NCBI RefSeq assembly: GCF_009363075.1 | Contig: NZ_CP045293.1 | Location: 2,294,001-2,358,000, forward strand | Direction of reading: 5' to 3' | Length of the DNA: 64,000 nt | Source of the DNA: Paenibacillus guangzhouensis | GTDB taxonomy: Bacteria > Bacillota > Bacilli > Paenibacillales > Paenibacillaceae | Part shown: positions 8,453-17,590 of the stretch, piece after piece | Position numbering within the stretch: position 1 is the first letter of the stretch | How the letters are laid out: each line of letters starts with the position of its first letter | Program-made: the position numbers and the translations under genes | Notes under the pieces: model-generated | The model's database searches: none | What the model was told of the DNA's origin: nothing | Seen by the model: the letters and a program-made list of their open reading frames with translations, nothing else

Positions 8453-10840
8453 TTAATGGTCTCGGTTGACGAAATAATTCAATAAATGCTTCAAAAATGA
8501 GATGTTGCGCGGCAATGCTCTGAGCGCTTCCATCGCCAGGCAATAATGCTCCCACATCGCCTTTTTCGCATGTTCCTGACCTAGAATCGATACAAATGTC
8601 GAGGTGTTGTTCTCAAAATCCTGCCCTGTTGGTTTGCCTAGCAGCGTCAGATCTCCTTCCAAATCCAGCAGATCATCCTTGATTTGAAAGGCAATGCCAG
8701 CATGATAAGCAAACTTTTTGAGTGCAGCAATCTCGGATTCATTCACTTCTGCGAGAATAGCCGGCATGACAAGCGAAGCTTCAAAGGCAATACCTGTTTT
8801 ATAGAAGCAAATCATATTCAGTTCATCAAGTGTTAACGTTTTTCCTTTGGACTCCAGGTCCATCGCCTGCCCCATGCACATTTCTTCTGTTTTCTGAGCC
8901 GAATAGTGGATCAATTCTAACACCGTACTCGCATTGTACTGTCCTAGTGAGGATTGTTCATTGATCGCACGAAGGATTAAGAAGAGACCCGTTAATTCCG
9001 CGGTCGCGACGTTATGCACCTGATGCAGCGTCGGGCGTCCTCTTCGCGTTGAAGCATTATCCTGCGAAGGCAAATCATCGAAGATCAAGGATGCGGTGTG
9101 CATATATTCCAATGATCGTAACAGCGGCACAATGGCTTCTGGTTGCAATCCGTATTCGTTTACGCCCATCATCCAAGTCAAAATCGGACGAATGCGTTTC
9201 CCTGAGCCCTCCAGACTGTAGTTCGCAGCATCGATGAGCGGCTCTTGCATCGGAGAGATCCCCTCAGGCTTCACAACAGGAAGGACACGATTAATATGCT
9301 GACGGATCGTATCGACGCTGCGATGGAATTCTTCTTTTTCTTGACGATCATTTTTGAGCGTCGTAACCATCTGATCTCGCAGGAGCTTATCGAAGAAGTC
9401 TACTTGATCTGCTCTCTGCACCATATACTGGATCAGACGATTGAATTCCGGATGGCCGGATGAGAAGATGGCCATGATCTCATTGTATTGTTCTGTACCG
9501 ACACGCACCTTACAGCGCTTCAATCCATTAATTGCACGATCCAGAATCACTTCACGCGTCTTCGGATCGGAGTCGTGCACGTGATGGATCAAATGAGAGA
9601 TGACAGACCAATACAATTCGAACGGGTTCATGAGATCCGGACGTTGATCACGATATTTCAAATAGTAAGTATATGGCGTGACCGCTCCATCTTTCATATC
9701 GTCGAACATGTCAGCGAAGTCATCTGCCAGCTGATTGTAAATGCCATTATAGAACGTGCGTTCATCAAAGCCCTCGTCGGCTGGCGCACTAATGACAGAA
9801 CGGACAATAAGGCGCGAAGAAGATGATTTGAGAATAATTGGTATATACAGCTCTTCATTCGTATAGCTCGCATCCGCTAAATCCTTCGCACGATCGATCT
9901 CTTGCGATTGAAAGAATACATACGACTGTTCGAAGAATATTCGTTGCGTCTCTGAACGCTGATAATCGCGAATGTACTCGAACGCTTCGCGAAGTTCCGC
10001 ATGAATATATTGAATTAACTCCATGTTGCTGCCCGACCACTCACTGAGCTTCGGTACCGTTCCAGTGAGCAGCGAAGTGCGGATCATCCGCGAGTACTGC
10101 TCTTTTTCTGCATCAGTTAACACGGCTGAATCGAGCAGATCATCGATGAAAGGATAGGTTAAGCCGTATGAGTAGCCAAGTCGGATCGCTTCACCCAACC
10201 GTTTCGCTCGCTCCGCTACCGTTAACGAATCGTCCATATCTTCTGCCACATGCAAGACGACACCGAAGATGATTTTAATCAATTTGCGCTGGGCATGCTC
10301 GGCACTGATTTCTTCCGGTACATGAATGGATACCATTCGAAGTTTGTTCATCAGCCAAATGATATCCGATTCGATTCCTTTCTTCTGCCCCCATCGATAC
10401 AGTCCATCAAGACTCATCGAATCTAGTCCGTTCTCCTTACGCTTGTGCGAGGATGTGGATTGTATCAAGTGACGCTTGATATCAGCAACGACGTGCTGAA
10501 TCCGCGTCTGGACCGCTGGCGAATTCAGCGATTTGCCTAGATCCCGCATATACATGTAGGATACGCTTCGATCCAAGTAGTCTTCTAATTTTCCAGTCGT
10601 TGTCTGCCATTGAATATATCGGTGATAATCCCGTGTATCCGGCTTTTTCTTCCCCCACGAGAAAAAAGATAGCCATGCAGGATGTATATGATTCTTCTTC
10701 CACATGTGAAAATCTTCTGTGAGGGTAGACACATACGATTTTTCCTGAACCTGCACCTTGAGTGCTGCAAAATATTGTGCTGCCTTCTCCTCAGCGCGCC
10801 GATATCCAAGATCGGCATAATCTTTAAACGCCACATTCAT
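8453..10840 (-). CDS. tandem class I isoprenoid-synthase-fold protein (C-terminal polyprenyl synthetase fused to a divergent N-terminal copy)
   Basis: A 795-residue protein, about 2.5 times a normal prenyl diphosphate synthase. The C-terminal part (about 505-795) is a canonical trans-prenyl synthase: GKRIRP at 547-552, first aspartate-rich motif DDLPSQD at 588-594 followed by RR (599-600), KT at 681-682, second motif DDLLD at 722-726, and GKPTGQD at 735-741. The N-terminal part (about 150-450) has its own pair of aspartate motifs, DDLLD at 233-237 and DDFAD at 373-377. Their 140-residue spacing is nearly that of the C-terminal pair (134). It lacks a GKRxRP-like basic motif and the arginine pair. 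I infer a metal-binding N-terminal domain that cannot use IPP, perhaps a cyclase, diphosphatase or scaffold, acting on the chain made by the C-terminal domain. No signal peptide. It is monocistronic, ends in a strong terminator, and no tailoring genes adjoin it. Confidence 0.75.
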   Translation of the reverse strand: MNVAFKDYADLGYRRAEEKAAQYFAALKVQVQEKSYVSTLTEDFHMWKKNHIHPAWLSFFSWGKKKPDTRDYHRYIQWQTTTGKLEDYLDRSVSYMYMRDLGKSLNSPAVQTRIQHVVADIKRHLIQSTSSHKRKENGLDSMSLDGLYRWGQKKGIESDIIWLMNKLRMVSIHVPEEISAEHAQRKLIKIIFGVVLHVAEDMDDSLTVAERAKRLGEAIRLGYSYGLTYPFIDDLLDSAVLTDAEKEQYSRMIRTSLLTGTVPKLSEWSGSNMELIQYIHAELREAFEYIRDYQRSETQRIFFEQSYVFFQSQEIDRAKDLADASYTNEELYIPIILKSSSSRLIVRSVISAPADEGFDERTFYNGIYNQLADDFADMFDDMKDGAVTPYTYYLKYRDQRPDLMNPFELYWSVISHLIHHVHDSDPKTREVILDRAINGLKRCKVRVGTEQYNEIMAIFSSGHPEFNRLIQYMVQRADQVDFFDKLLRDQMVTTLKNDRQEKEEFHRSVDTIRQHINRVLPVVKPEGISPMQEPLIDAANYSLEGSGKRIRPILTWMMGVNEYGLQPEAIVPLLRSLEYMHTASLIFDDLPSQDNASTRRGRPTLHQVHNVATAELTGLFLILRAINEQSSLGQYNASTVLELIHYSAQKTEEMCMGQAMDLESKGKTLTLDELNMICFYKTGIAFEASLVMPAILAEVNESEIAALKKFAYHAGIAFQIKDDLLDLEGDLTLLGKPTGQDFENNTSTFVSILGQEHAKKAMWEHYCLAMEALRALPRNISFLKHLLNYFVNRDH

Positions 10841-10944
10841 AACATGGTTCCCTCATCTTTATCTAGAGTGTTAGTTCTGCTGTTCATTCGTTGTTGTTCA
10901 CTTAATACGAGGAAGTATCTTTTTGGTTACAAAATCGTTCTAAC

Positions 10945-10971
10945 CCTTCCTACGATCGTGCATAAGGAAGG
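10945..10971. repeat. inverted repeat upstream of the isoprenoid-synthase fusion gene
   Basis: CCTTCCT (10945-10951) and AGGAAGG (10965-10971) flank a 13-base loop containing CGATCG. It lies 105-131 bp upstream of the start codon, in the expected promoter/leader region. There is no U-run. Possibly a regulator site or leader hairpin. Confidence 0.3.
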
Positions 10972-11039
10972 ACAATTCTGATCTTATCACCAATGGCTCA
11001 TAAGACAATAGGCGTCATGGCTATATGAAGCGTATATGC

Positions 11040-11080
11040 AAAAAAAAGACCGCCGATCATCCTGTACAGGAATGATCGGC
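11040..11080 (-). terminator. intrinsic terminator of the 1208-residue secreted-protein gene
   Basis: On the minus strand GCCGATCATTCCTG pairs with CAGGATGATCGGC (11067-11080 with 11052-11064, one bulged A) around UA, followed by an eight-base U-run (plus-strand A-run 11040-11047). It lies 43 bp after the stop at 11123. Confidence 0.92.
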
Positions 11081-11122
11081 AGCCCATGCTGTTAGAAACC
11101 TCATATCATTGCTTGCGTATTA

Positions 11123-14100
11123 TTAAGAACCAGTATACCAATTGCCTACGATGAGCTGCGCGATGGCTGCAAGCGAACGAATAGTAATCTCGTTCTCATT
11201 GAGTATGTCTGCCTTAGCAATGCTGTTCCAGTTCGGATCCGTTGATTTTACCCCGAAGTATTTCGCAGCGATCGAGAGGTCATTGATTGTTATCTTCGTC
11301 GCACCCGGTACAAGCGTGATGAGTTTCGATTGGAACGTAGCCGTTGCGGTATGCAATGTCGACACCGCCGCATCCACTTGCGACTGCGATGCAGAAGCTT
11401 GATTCAGGACATCCGTTGCTGCTGCGATAGCTGCTTGCAATGCTGTCTTCGCTTCAGCTGGGTATTGACCCACTTTATTGCCTGTGACCGCTTTATTCAG
11501 CATACTTTGTGCATTTGTGATCGCTGTTGATAATGCCGATTTATCCGCTGGTTGCGATGGATTTACGCTATTCTTGAACGTATTGACCGCCGCATTCAAC
11601 GCTGCGAGCGCAGTATTGATCTGCTCTTGTGTTGCAGATGCGTTATCACGGACCGTACTTGCTGTCGTAATCGCATCGAGCAAAGCCGCCTTCGCTGCCG
11701 CAGGGTATTGACCTGGAGCTGAACCGACAACAGCTGTATCATGAAGCTGCTGTGCATTCTGGATTGCCGAGATTAATGCTGCGCGATCGGCCGATTTCAC
11801 ATCGATCTGCCAAGAAGCCTGCGCAGTATTCAGCACACTGGACACGCCATCCTTCGATACGTCGAAGCTGGATAAGGAGAGCGATGTAGAACCTGTCGCT
11901 GCAGTGGATTTGATTTTGCCGTGCAAGGTGACAAGTGTACCTGATCCTGTGATAAGCTGATCTGCTCCAGTACTGCCGACAAGGATTAATATTTGTCCTA
12001 GATCCTGTTTCACACCTGTCGCTAATACACCCGTGTTATTCAAATTCACACTATAAGCAGTGTCAGCTAACATTAAGGTGCCATCCGAATTCGATTGTGT
12101 CGCAAATGTCCACACGTTCGGATCATATTGAACGACGATGCTTCCGACTGTGAATCCATCTGTTACATTCTTCATGCCAATTGACAAATCCGCAGTACCG
12201 CCAACATACGTTGCGGTTGGTCCTGTCAGTGAAGCCGCATTACTCGATCCCTGGGATGCAGGCGTAACCGTTATGGATACGTTCATCGTGGCTTCGCCAC
12301 CTTTTCCATCCGTCACGAGAAAAGCTGCAGTATAGTCGCCGGCTGTTTGCGGCGTCCACGAGAATGTACGGCTTGAAGCATCAAATGCCGCATTCCCTGG
12401 AAGTGATGGAGCAGAATACGTTAGGCTATCACCATCCGCATCGGTCGCTTCGACTTGGAAGGATAGCGTCTGCCCTTCTGTTACGCTTTTCGCCTCAACC
12501 GCTTGAAATACCGGTGCTTGATTGGCTTGCGCTGCTGGTTTTACATCTTCAAACTTTAACAATTTCAATTGATAAGTGCCTTTAAAAATCGATGAAATGC
12601 CTGTGATGTCGACCTTTGTCCCCGCAGGGAACAACTGTTTGAAGCTATCTGCATTGATATTCGTTCTGCTGTCTACCCGAACACGAGTGGTTATACTATC
12701 TTTCACCAGATCAAATTCGAGCGAGTTCGTCACGATCGCATAATTCTGGATGGCTGCATCCTTAAGGGTGATGATGGTTCCTTGATTATTGTCATTGACT
12801 GATGTCTGCACGGCCGGATTCGCTGGTGGAATATTCGCATTCGCATCCAGCTTCTCTACCTTCGCTTCATTCATCAGCTCTACTTCCGTATTGAATATGG
12901 TCTTCTGGGCCGTCAGCTTTACTTTGTCGCCTACATGCAGCCCTGTTGGTTGACTCGGATAGACGTAGATCCCGGCAGTTCCATCTTGCATGTAGAAGCC
13001 GGAACCGCCGAAGATGCCCGGCTCCGATGTCACAATTCCCTGGACGGTCACATACGTGTTATCACTTACTTTTCTTGCTTCAGATAGGGTCGTCAGGTCT
13101 GGAATGGGTACCTCAGGCGTTCCTTTTCCTGTACCATAGGATCCCGCTTTGTATGTAGCTGGATCATACCATTTGTATCCGGCTGCCGGACTTCCCCAAG
13201 GCTCGGTTCCTGGAATTTCAACAGATGTTACCGGGTTCTCCAGACCGCTAGCCAGTAATGGTGTAGGGGAATCAAGTGTAATGCCTTTATTCTCGAATGT
13301 TGTGTAATCCTCTTGGACAGCCAGCCATTTCACTGTCTGTACTAGGAAGACATTGTTCTGCCCTTCGCTCTTGAATCCATCGTAAGTGGTTTTCTTCGAC
13401 CCATTATCTTCGCGTACATATCGTGGTGTGATATCTTCAACGGGCGAGGAATCCCCGATGAACGCTGCTTTCCCCTTCTCGAGCTTCGAGATCGCTGCGA
13501 ACGGTCCTTCATCTACTCCGCCGCCTTTATATACGCCGCCATTCGGGAAGTTTACTGGATCGCTTTTCTCAACGGCATTATTCCAACCTGACGTTGTTTT
13601 CGGAATATAGACAAGCCCTTTGACACGTGTCGGATCCATCACGACCATCGTCGATCCTGCATGCATCTCGACATCATTAACGCCTGCCGTAATACCGAAG
13701 GATTGATCATATTTGACCGTATCGGTCTTCGTGAAGTCGCCTAATGCATTGTAACGGAACCGAACACCGAAGTTCTGACCGAGCCAATCGGTGCTTGTCA
13801 CCCCTTGCATGGCTCCGGATGCGACTTCTGCTGTATTCATCCCTTTCGTCGGATTGCTATAAGCGCCACGACGATAACCGTTCATGACTTCAGAGGAATC
13901 CCAGCGGTTCAAATTCCGGTCGGCATTATAATGGTCTGAGATGAAGAAGATACTGCCGCCTTCCTTCACATATTGGAGCATCGCATCTTGCTCGGAAGAT
14001 TTGAATGGGATATTCGCTTCGCCAATAATAAACACGTTGTACTGCTTCAGTTTATTCAGCGTAATTGTAGGGGTATCATATGCTTGCGAGGAGTAAGGAA

Positions 14101-14749
14101 TGGTTCGTTCGAGTGCGTCAACTTGGAAGCCGGCAGACTTTAGTCCGTCAGCGAAATCCGAGAAAGCGCCATCGATGACCCAATCTGCTGCCCCGGCTGT
14201 CTGCGCATGGGATTGGTCGAATAGCACTTTTTTACCTGTCCCATCCGGCAGGGTTGTCGGGACACCGATGTTCTCGCTTCCTGGATCGGTCGGGTTAGGA
14301 TTTCCACCGCCTGGCGTGCCGTCCAGTACGAAGCTCGTAGGACTTTTTACGCCATTCATACCACTATATGACGTTAGTGTGCCCGTCACTTGTACTTTTT
14401 TGCCGACATGTGTCGGGTTGCTCTTCAGACCGTATTCGCTTCGGTAACTCGCAGTAATCTGAACATCGATCAGTTTGGTTTTATCCGTCTCACTCGCCGT
14501 ATCCGCAATTAAGAAGTTGAGATCATCCTGAAAATTAGAAAAAATGGGCTTGGAATTATAGACTTCACCTACGATATACCCTTCCACCGTCGCCGTCTCG
14601 CCATTGTTATTCTTCGCAATAGCCTCTGCAACGCTGATCGCCGAGGCAGCCGATGCTGTCCCTGACATGAAGTAAAACGCATTGCCGATTAACATCGAGA
14701 GTGCTAAGAAAATTACGCTAAGCCTTCTCATGTTCCTTCTGTTCCTCAT
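11123..14749 (-). CDS. large exported multidomain protein: OB folds, GATase-like domain, Ig-like, cohesin, FIVAR repeats, dockerin-like end
   Basis: 1208 residues with a Sec signal peptide (about 1-36: RRNMRRLS basic start, hydrophobic core, TASAASA). Domains in order: an OB-like DUF6359 type module (about 38-145); a Gly/Pro linker; a domain starting KKVLFDQSHAQT (about 173-480) that resembles GATase/DUF4350-like folds; a second YhcR-type OB fold (about 555-740); an Ig/cadherin-like domain (750-835) with VTDGKGGEA; a cohesin-like domain (about 843-985) with VVQYDPNVW; two FIVAR-like repeats (about 987-1130), each holding a QYPAxAKxAL block; and a dockerin-like tail KITINDLSIAAKYFG...DPNW. The tail has lost most calcium-loop aspartates. 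Proteins with OB plus nuclease-like modules in this group are often called endonucleases, but I see no catalytic motif I would swear to. Secreted or surface-held; substrate unknown. Start ATG 14749 or 14731. Confidence 0.75.
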   Translation of the reverse strand: MRNRRNMRRLSVIFLALSMLIGNAFYFMSGTASAASAISVAEAIAKNNNGETATVEGYIVGEVYNSKPIFSNFQDDLNFLIADTASETDKTKLIDVQITASYRSEYGLKSNPTHVGKKVQVTGTLTSYSGMNGVKSPTSFVLDGTPGGGNPNPTDPGSENIGVPTTLPDGTGKKVLFDQSHAQTAGAADWVIDGAFSDFADGLKSAGFQVDALERTIPYSSQAYDTPTITLNKLKQYNVFIIGEANIPFKSSEQDAMLQYVKEGGSIFFISDHYNADRNLNRWDSSEVMNGYRRGAYSNPTKGMNTAEVASGAMQGVTSTDWLGQNFGVRFRYNALGDFTKTDTVKYDQSFGITAGVNDVEMHAGSTMVVMDPTRVKGLVYIPKTTSGWNNAVEKSDPVNFPNGGVYKGGGVDEGPFAAISKLEKGKAAFIGDSSPVEDITPRYVREDNGSKKTTYDGFKSEGQNNVFLVQTVKWLAVQEDYTTFENKGITLDSPTPLLASGLENPVTSVEIPGTEPWGSPAAGYKWYDPATYKAGSYGTGKGTPEVPIPDLTTLSEARKVSDNTYVTVQGIVTSEPGIFGGSGFYMQDGTAGIYVYPSQPTGLHVGDKVKLTAQKTIFNTEVELMNEAKVEKLDANANIPPANPAVQTSVNDNNQGTIITLKDAAIQNYAIVTNSLEFDLVKDSITTRVRVDSRTNINADSFKQLFPAGTKVDITGISSIFKGTYQLKLLKFEDVKPAAQANQAPVFQAVEAKSVTEGQTLSFQVEATDADGDSLTYSAPSLPGNAAFDASSRTFSWTPQTAGDYTAAFLVTDGKGGEATMNVSITVTPASQGSSNAASLTGPTATYVGGTADLSIGMKNVTDGFTVGSIVVQYDPNVWTFATQSNSDGTLMLADTAYSVNLNNTGVLATGVKQDLGQILILVGSTGADQLITGSGTLVTLHGKIKSTAATGSTSLSLSSFDVSKDGVSSVLNTAQASWQIDVKSADRAALISAIQNAQQLHDTAVVGSAPGQYPAAAKAALLDAITTASTVRDNASATQEQINTALAALNAAVNTFKNSVNPSQPADKSALSTAITNAQSMLNKAVTGNKVGQYPAEAKTALQAAIAAATDVLNQASASQSQVDAAVSTLHTATATFQSKLITLVPGATKITINDLSIAAKYFGVKSTDPNWNSIAKADILNENEITIRSLAAIAQLIVGNWYTGS

Positions 14750-14866
14750 CTTCCCTTGTCCCTTCCTTCATCTCAAATTAGTGGTTACAACGTCATTACT
14801 GTAGCATGTCTTGGTGTTTTGTAGTGTTAATGTTATGTAAAATATTGCCATAATCAGACACAAAAA

Positions 14867-14900
14867 CAGAGGTTGTTGGTAGATACAATGGCAACCTCTG
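14867..14900 (-). terminator. terminator-like inverted repeat in the leader of the secreted-protein gene
   Basis: CAGAGGTTG (14867-14875) and CAACCTCTG (14892-14900) form a 9-bp stem with a 16-base loop. Read on the minus strand the stem is followed by a U-run (plus A-run 14862-14866). It may be a transcription attenuator in a long leader of the 14749 gene, or end a short minus-strand RNA. Confidence 0.4.
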
Positions 14901-14993
14901 CTTGGCAATTCGTTGATTATATGACGTCTAGGACGTGTTTATGACCAGGAGGATGCGCGTTACGCTTGTGATATCACCTTCCATTATTTTTCG

Positions 14994-15022
14994 TTGTTCT
15001 ACGATTCGCCATGTCAGATATA
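14994..15022 (+). promoter_or_regulatory. candidate sigma-A promoter of the phn operon
   Basis: TTGTTC (14994-14999), 17-base spacer, GATATA (15017-15022), 46 bp before the phnD start. Each hexamer has two mismatches, so this is tentative. Confidence 0.35.
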
Positions 15023-15067
15023 GATGTGATATAGGACATTGAAATTGACCAATGGAGGGTACAAAGA

Positions 15068-15988
15068 ATGATGAAGAAAACAATGGCAATCGTGATGACC
15101 ATGCTCATCGCAGCGAGCCTTGCTGCTTGCGGATCCAAGGATTCAAGCGCTTCCTATGTGCCGAAGGAGCTGAATGTTCAATTCGTTCCATCACAGAATG
15201 CTGATACGTTAGAATCCAAAACCAAACCGCTTGAGAAGCTGCTTGGTGACAGACTCGGAATTCCTGTGCACGTGACGGTATCGCCGGATTACAACACCAT
15301 TGTCGAAGCCATGTCTTCCAAACAGGTCGATGTCGGCTTCTTGCCTCCGAACGCATACGTACTTGCCCACGATAATAAAAAAGCCGCAGATCTCCTCCTC
15401 CAAGCTCAGCGTTTTGGTGTCGAAGATGCGACAGGGAAAGCAACAACAGAGAAAGTGGATTTCTACAAAGCGATGATTGTGGTGCCAAAGGATTCACCGA
15501 TCAAAACATTGGAGGATTTAAAAGGCAAAAAAATCGGCTGGCAAAATGTCACTTCCTCAGCGGGATACGTCTATCCTGCAGCAGAACTGAAAAAAGCCGG
15601 TGTCGACCCGGATAAAGACGTAACCGGCATTACGATCAAAGGCCATGATGCGGCATTAATGGCGTTATTGAACGGTCAGGTGGATGCTGTTGCGAATTTC
15701 CAAGACGCGCGGAATACCGTACTTAACGATGTGCCAGACATTTTTGAGAAGACACGCGTGCTGCATTACACAGCTAAGATACCAAATGATACAGTCTGCG
15801 TACGCAACGATATGGATCAAAGCTGGAGAGACAAAATCAGTCAAGCGTTTATCGATATTACGAATGATGCCGAAGGAGCCAAAATTATTAAAGACATTTA
15901 CACCCATGTCGGTTATGTCAAAGGCGATGATAACAACTTTGATTCCGTACGTGAATATGCAAAGGCTGTAGGGCAAGAAATTAAGTAA
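15068..15988 (+). CDS. phnD: phosphonate/phosphite ABC transporter substrate-binding lipoprotein PhnD
   Basis: 306 residues. The signal peptide ends in the lipobox LAAC with lipidated C21. Mature parts match the PhnD/PtxB family: [16 protein letters not shown], a segment [15 protein letters not shown] in the first lobe, [28 protein letters not shown] in parts, and [11 protein letters not shown]. The start has GGAGGG at good spacing; a second ATG follows directly. It is the first gene of a four-gene uptake operon. The ligand could be a phosphonate, phosphite or hypophosphite; family membership alone does not settle this, and no catabolic gene adjoins. Confidence 0.9.
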   Translation: MMKKTMAIVMTMLIAASLAACGSKDSSASYVPKELNVQFVPSQNADTLESKTKPLEKLLGDRLGIPVHVTVSPDYNTIVEAMSSKQVDVGFLPPNAYVLAHDNKKAADLLLQAQRFGVEDATGKATTEKVDFYKAMIVVPKDSPIKTLEDLKGKKIGWQNVTSSAGYVYPAAELKKAGVDPDKDVTGITIKGHDAALMALLNGQVDAVANFQDARNTVLNDVPDIFEKTRVLHYTAKIPNDTVCVRNDMDQSWRDKISQAFIDITNDAEGAKIIKDIYTHVGYVKGDDNNFDSVREYAKAVGQEIK

Positions 15989-16010
15989 TCAGAGAGAGAG
16001 TTGGATATGT

Positions 16011-16781
16011 ATGATTCAATTCCGCAATGTATCGAAAACCTATCCGAACGGTACCCTAGGCCTTCGCCACATTAATCTTGACATCAAGGAAGGCGAGCTT
16101 GTCGTCATCGTCGGTTCATCCGGAGCAGGGAAATCTACCCTGCTTCGGTCTATTAACCGATTGCATGATATAACCGAAGGCGAGATTCTTGTCGACGGCA
16201 AATCGATCACTTCTGCAAAAGACAAAGATCTGCGCCTGATCCGCCGGGATATCGGCATGATCTTTCAGAACTTTAACCTCATCAAACGTGCAACCGTCCT
16301 AAGTAATGTGCTATCAGGGCGGGTGGCCTATCATTCGACCTTCCGGACGATGCTCGGAATGTTCCCGCGAGAAGATATCGAACTCTCCCTACACGCCCTT
16401 GATCGGGTTAATATTCGGGAGAAAGCATACATCCGTGCCGATCAACTCTCCGGCGGCCAACAGCAGCGGGTATCCATCGCACGGGCTCTGGCACAGGAAG
16501 CGAAGATTATTCTTGCCGATGAGCCTGTCGCGTCGCTTGATCCTCTGACAACCCGTCAGGTCATGGATGATCTGAAGCGCATTAATCAAGAGATGCGTAT
16601 TACGACCATCATCAATTTGCACTTTATTGATCTCGCTCGAGAATATGCGACCCGAATCATTGGTCTCCGTGCAGGAGAAGTCGTATTCGATGGTCCCCCT
16701 GAACAAGCGACAGACGAAGCCTTCGCAGAAATATACGGGCGATCCATCCGGCATGATGAGCTGTTGGGAGGCGAAGTATGA
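16011..16781 (+). CDS. phnC: phosphonate ABC transporter ATP-binding protein PhnC
   Basis: 256 residues with Walker A GSSGAGKS (35-42), Q-loop [11 protein letters not shown], signature LSGGQQQR, Walker [14 protein letters not shown] and switch histidine NLHFIDLA. The [17 protein letters not shown] stretch after the Q-loop is characteristic of PhnC. It starts 22 bp after phnD and its stop overlaps the first permease gene (ATGA). Confidence 0.94.
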   Translation: MIQFRNVSKTYPNGTLGLRHINLDIKEGELVVIVGSSGAGKSTLLRSINRLHDITEGEILVDGKSITSAKDKDLRLIRRDIGMIFQNFNLIKRATVLSNVLSGRVAYHSTFRTMLGMFPREDIELSLHALDRVNIREKAYIRADQLSGGQQQRVSIARALAQEAKIILADEPVASLDPLTTRQVMDDLKRINQEMRITTIINLHFIDLAREYATRIIGLRAGEVVFDGPPEQATDEAFAEIYGRSIRHDELLGGEV

Positions 16782-17590
16782 AGCCCGTTACGCCTGGATT
16801 CGGACCGAAATCCCCGCTCGATCAACAGCTTATCCGGGGACGATACAAACGAATCGCAACGTGGTTATTCATCATCGTCGTGCTTATCCTCTGTTCTGTA
16901 CATATCGATGCGACCCCTTATAAACTGATGATCGGATTGCCGCAAATGGGCAGTCTGCTGCAAGAGATGATTCCTCCCGATTGGAGTTACTTACCGACCA
17001 TCTGGCAACCGATGATGGAGACCATTCAGATCGCGATCGTAGGAACGACGTTCGGTGGAATCCTAGCGATTCCCGTTGCACTGTTATGTGCTTATAACAT
17101 GATGCCGAACAAATGGGTGTCGATGCCAATGCGGGTCATCTTGAACTTGGTTCGTACGATCCCCGATTTACTCTTCGCCTCGATCTTCGTTGCCATGTTC
17201 GGGATTGGACCCTTCGCCGGCATGCTCGCCCTTCTTTTCTTCTCATTCGGAATCATTGCCAAGCTAACATTTGAATCCATTGAGGCCATCGATCCCGGCC
17301 CACTCGAAGCCATGACAGCTGTAGGCGCGAATCGCCTGCAAGTGATCAAGTTCGGCGTCGTTCCGCAAGCGTTTCCATACTTTGTCTCGTATTTTCTCTA
17401 TACGTTTGAGGTGAATATTCGCGCCGCTTCGGTGCTTGGCTTGGTTGGCGCCGGCGGAATTGGCATCTTGCTTGATCGTGCTCTCGGACTCTTCCGTTAC
17501 GATCGCGCAGCGATGATCATTTTATTTACACTCGTGATTGTTCTTGCTATTGATTATGGCAGTACGAGAATTCGGAGGAGCTTGCTATGA
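16778..17590 (+). CDS. phnE: phosphonate ABC transporter permease PhnE (first copy)
   Basis: 270 residues with about six membrane helices. The first is at about 28-48, followed by an extracytoplasmic stretch and the transport core. The cytoplasmic coupling loop has [20 protein letters not shown], matching the EAA loop of PhnE proteins, and [16 protein letters not shown] near the end. Four-base overlaps on both sides (ATGA) make it part of a tight operon. Together with the next gene it likely forms a permease heterodimer. Confidence 0.93.
   Translation: MKPVTPGFGPKSPLDQQLIRGRYKRIATWLFIIVVLILCSVHIDATPYKLMIGLPQMGSLLQEMIPPDWSYLPTIWQPMMETIQIAIVGTTFGGILAIPVALLCAYNMMPNKWVSMPMRVILNLVRTIPDLLFASIFVAMFGIGPFAGMLALLFFSFGIIAKLTFESIEAIDPGPLEAMTAVGANRLQVIKFGVVPQAFPYFVSYFLYTFEVNIRAASVLGLVGAGGIGILLDRALGLFRYDRAAMIILFTLVIVLAIDYGSTRIRRSLL

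Larger units (their letters stand above)
14750..15067. other. 318-bp divergent intergenic region (secreted-protein gene / phn operon)
   Basis: It carries the promoters of both flanking operons. A plausible sigma-A promoter for phnD lies at 14994-15022. A terminator-like inverted repeat at 14867-14900 points along the minus strand although no minus-strand gene lies upstream of it in this gap. I did not recognise a Pho box or a riboswitch. Confidence 0.4.

Noticed and set aside
8241-8555. 104-codon minus-strand frame at the 3-prime end of the isoprenoid-synthase gene
   Set aside because: Overlaps the real gene end and runs through its terminator hairpin.
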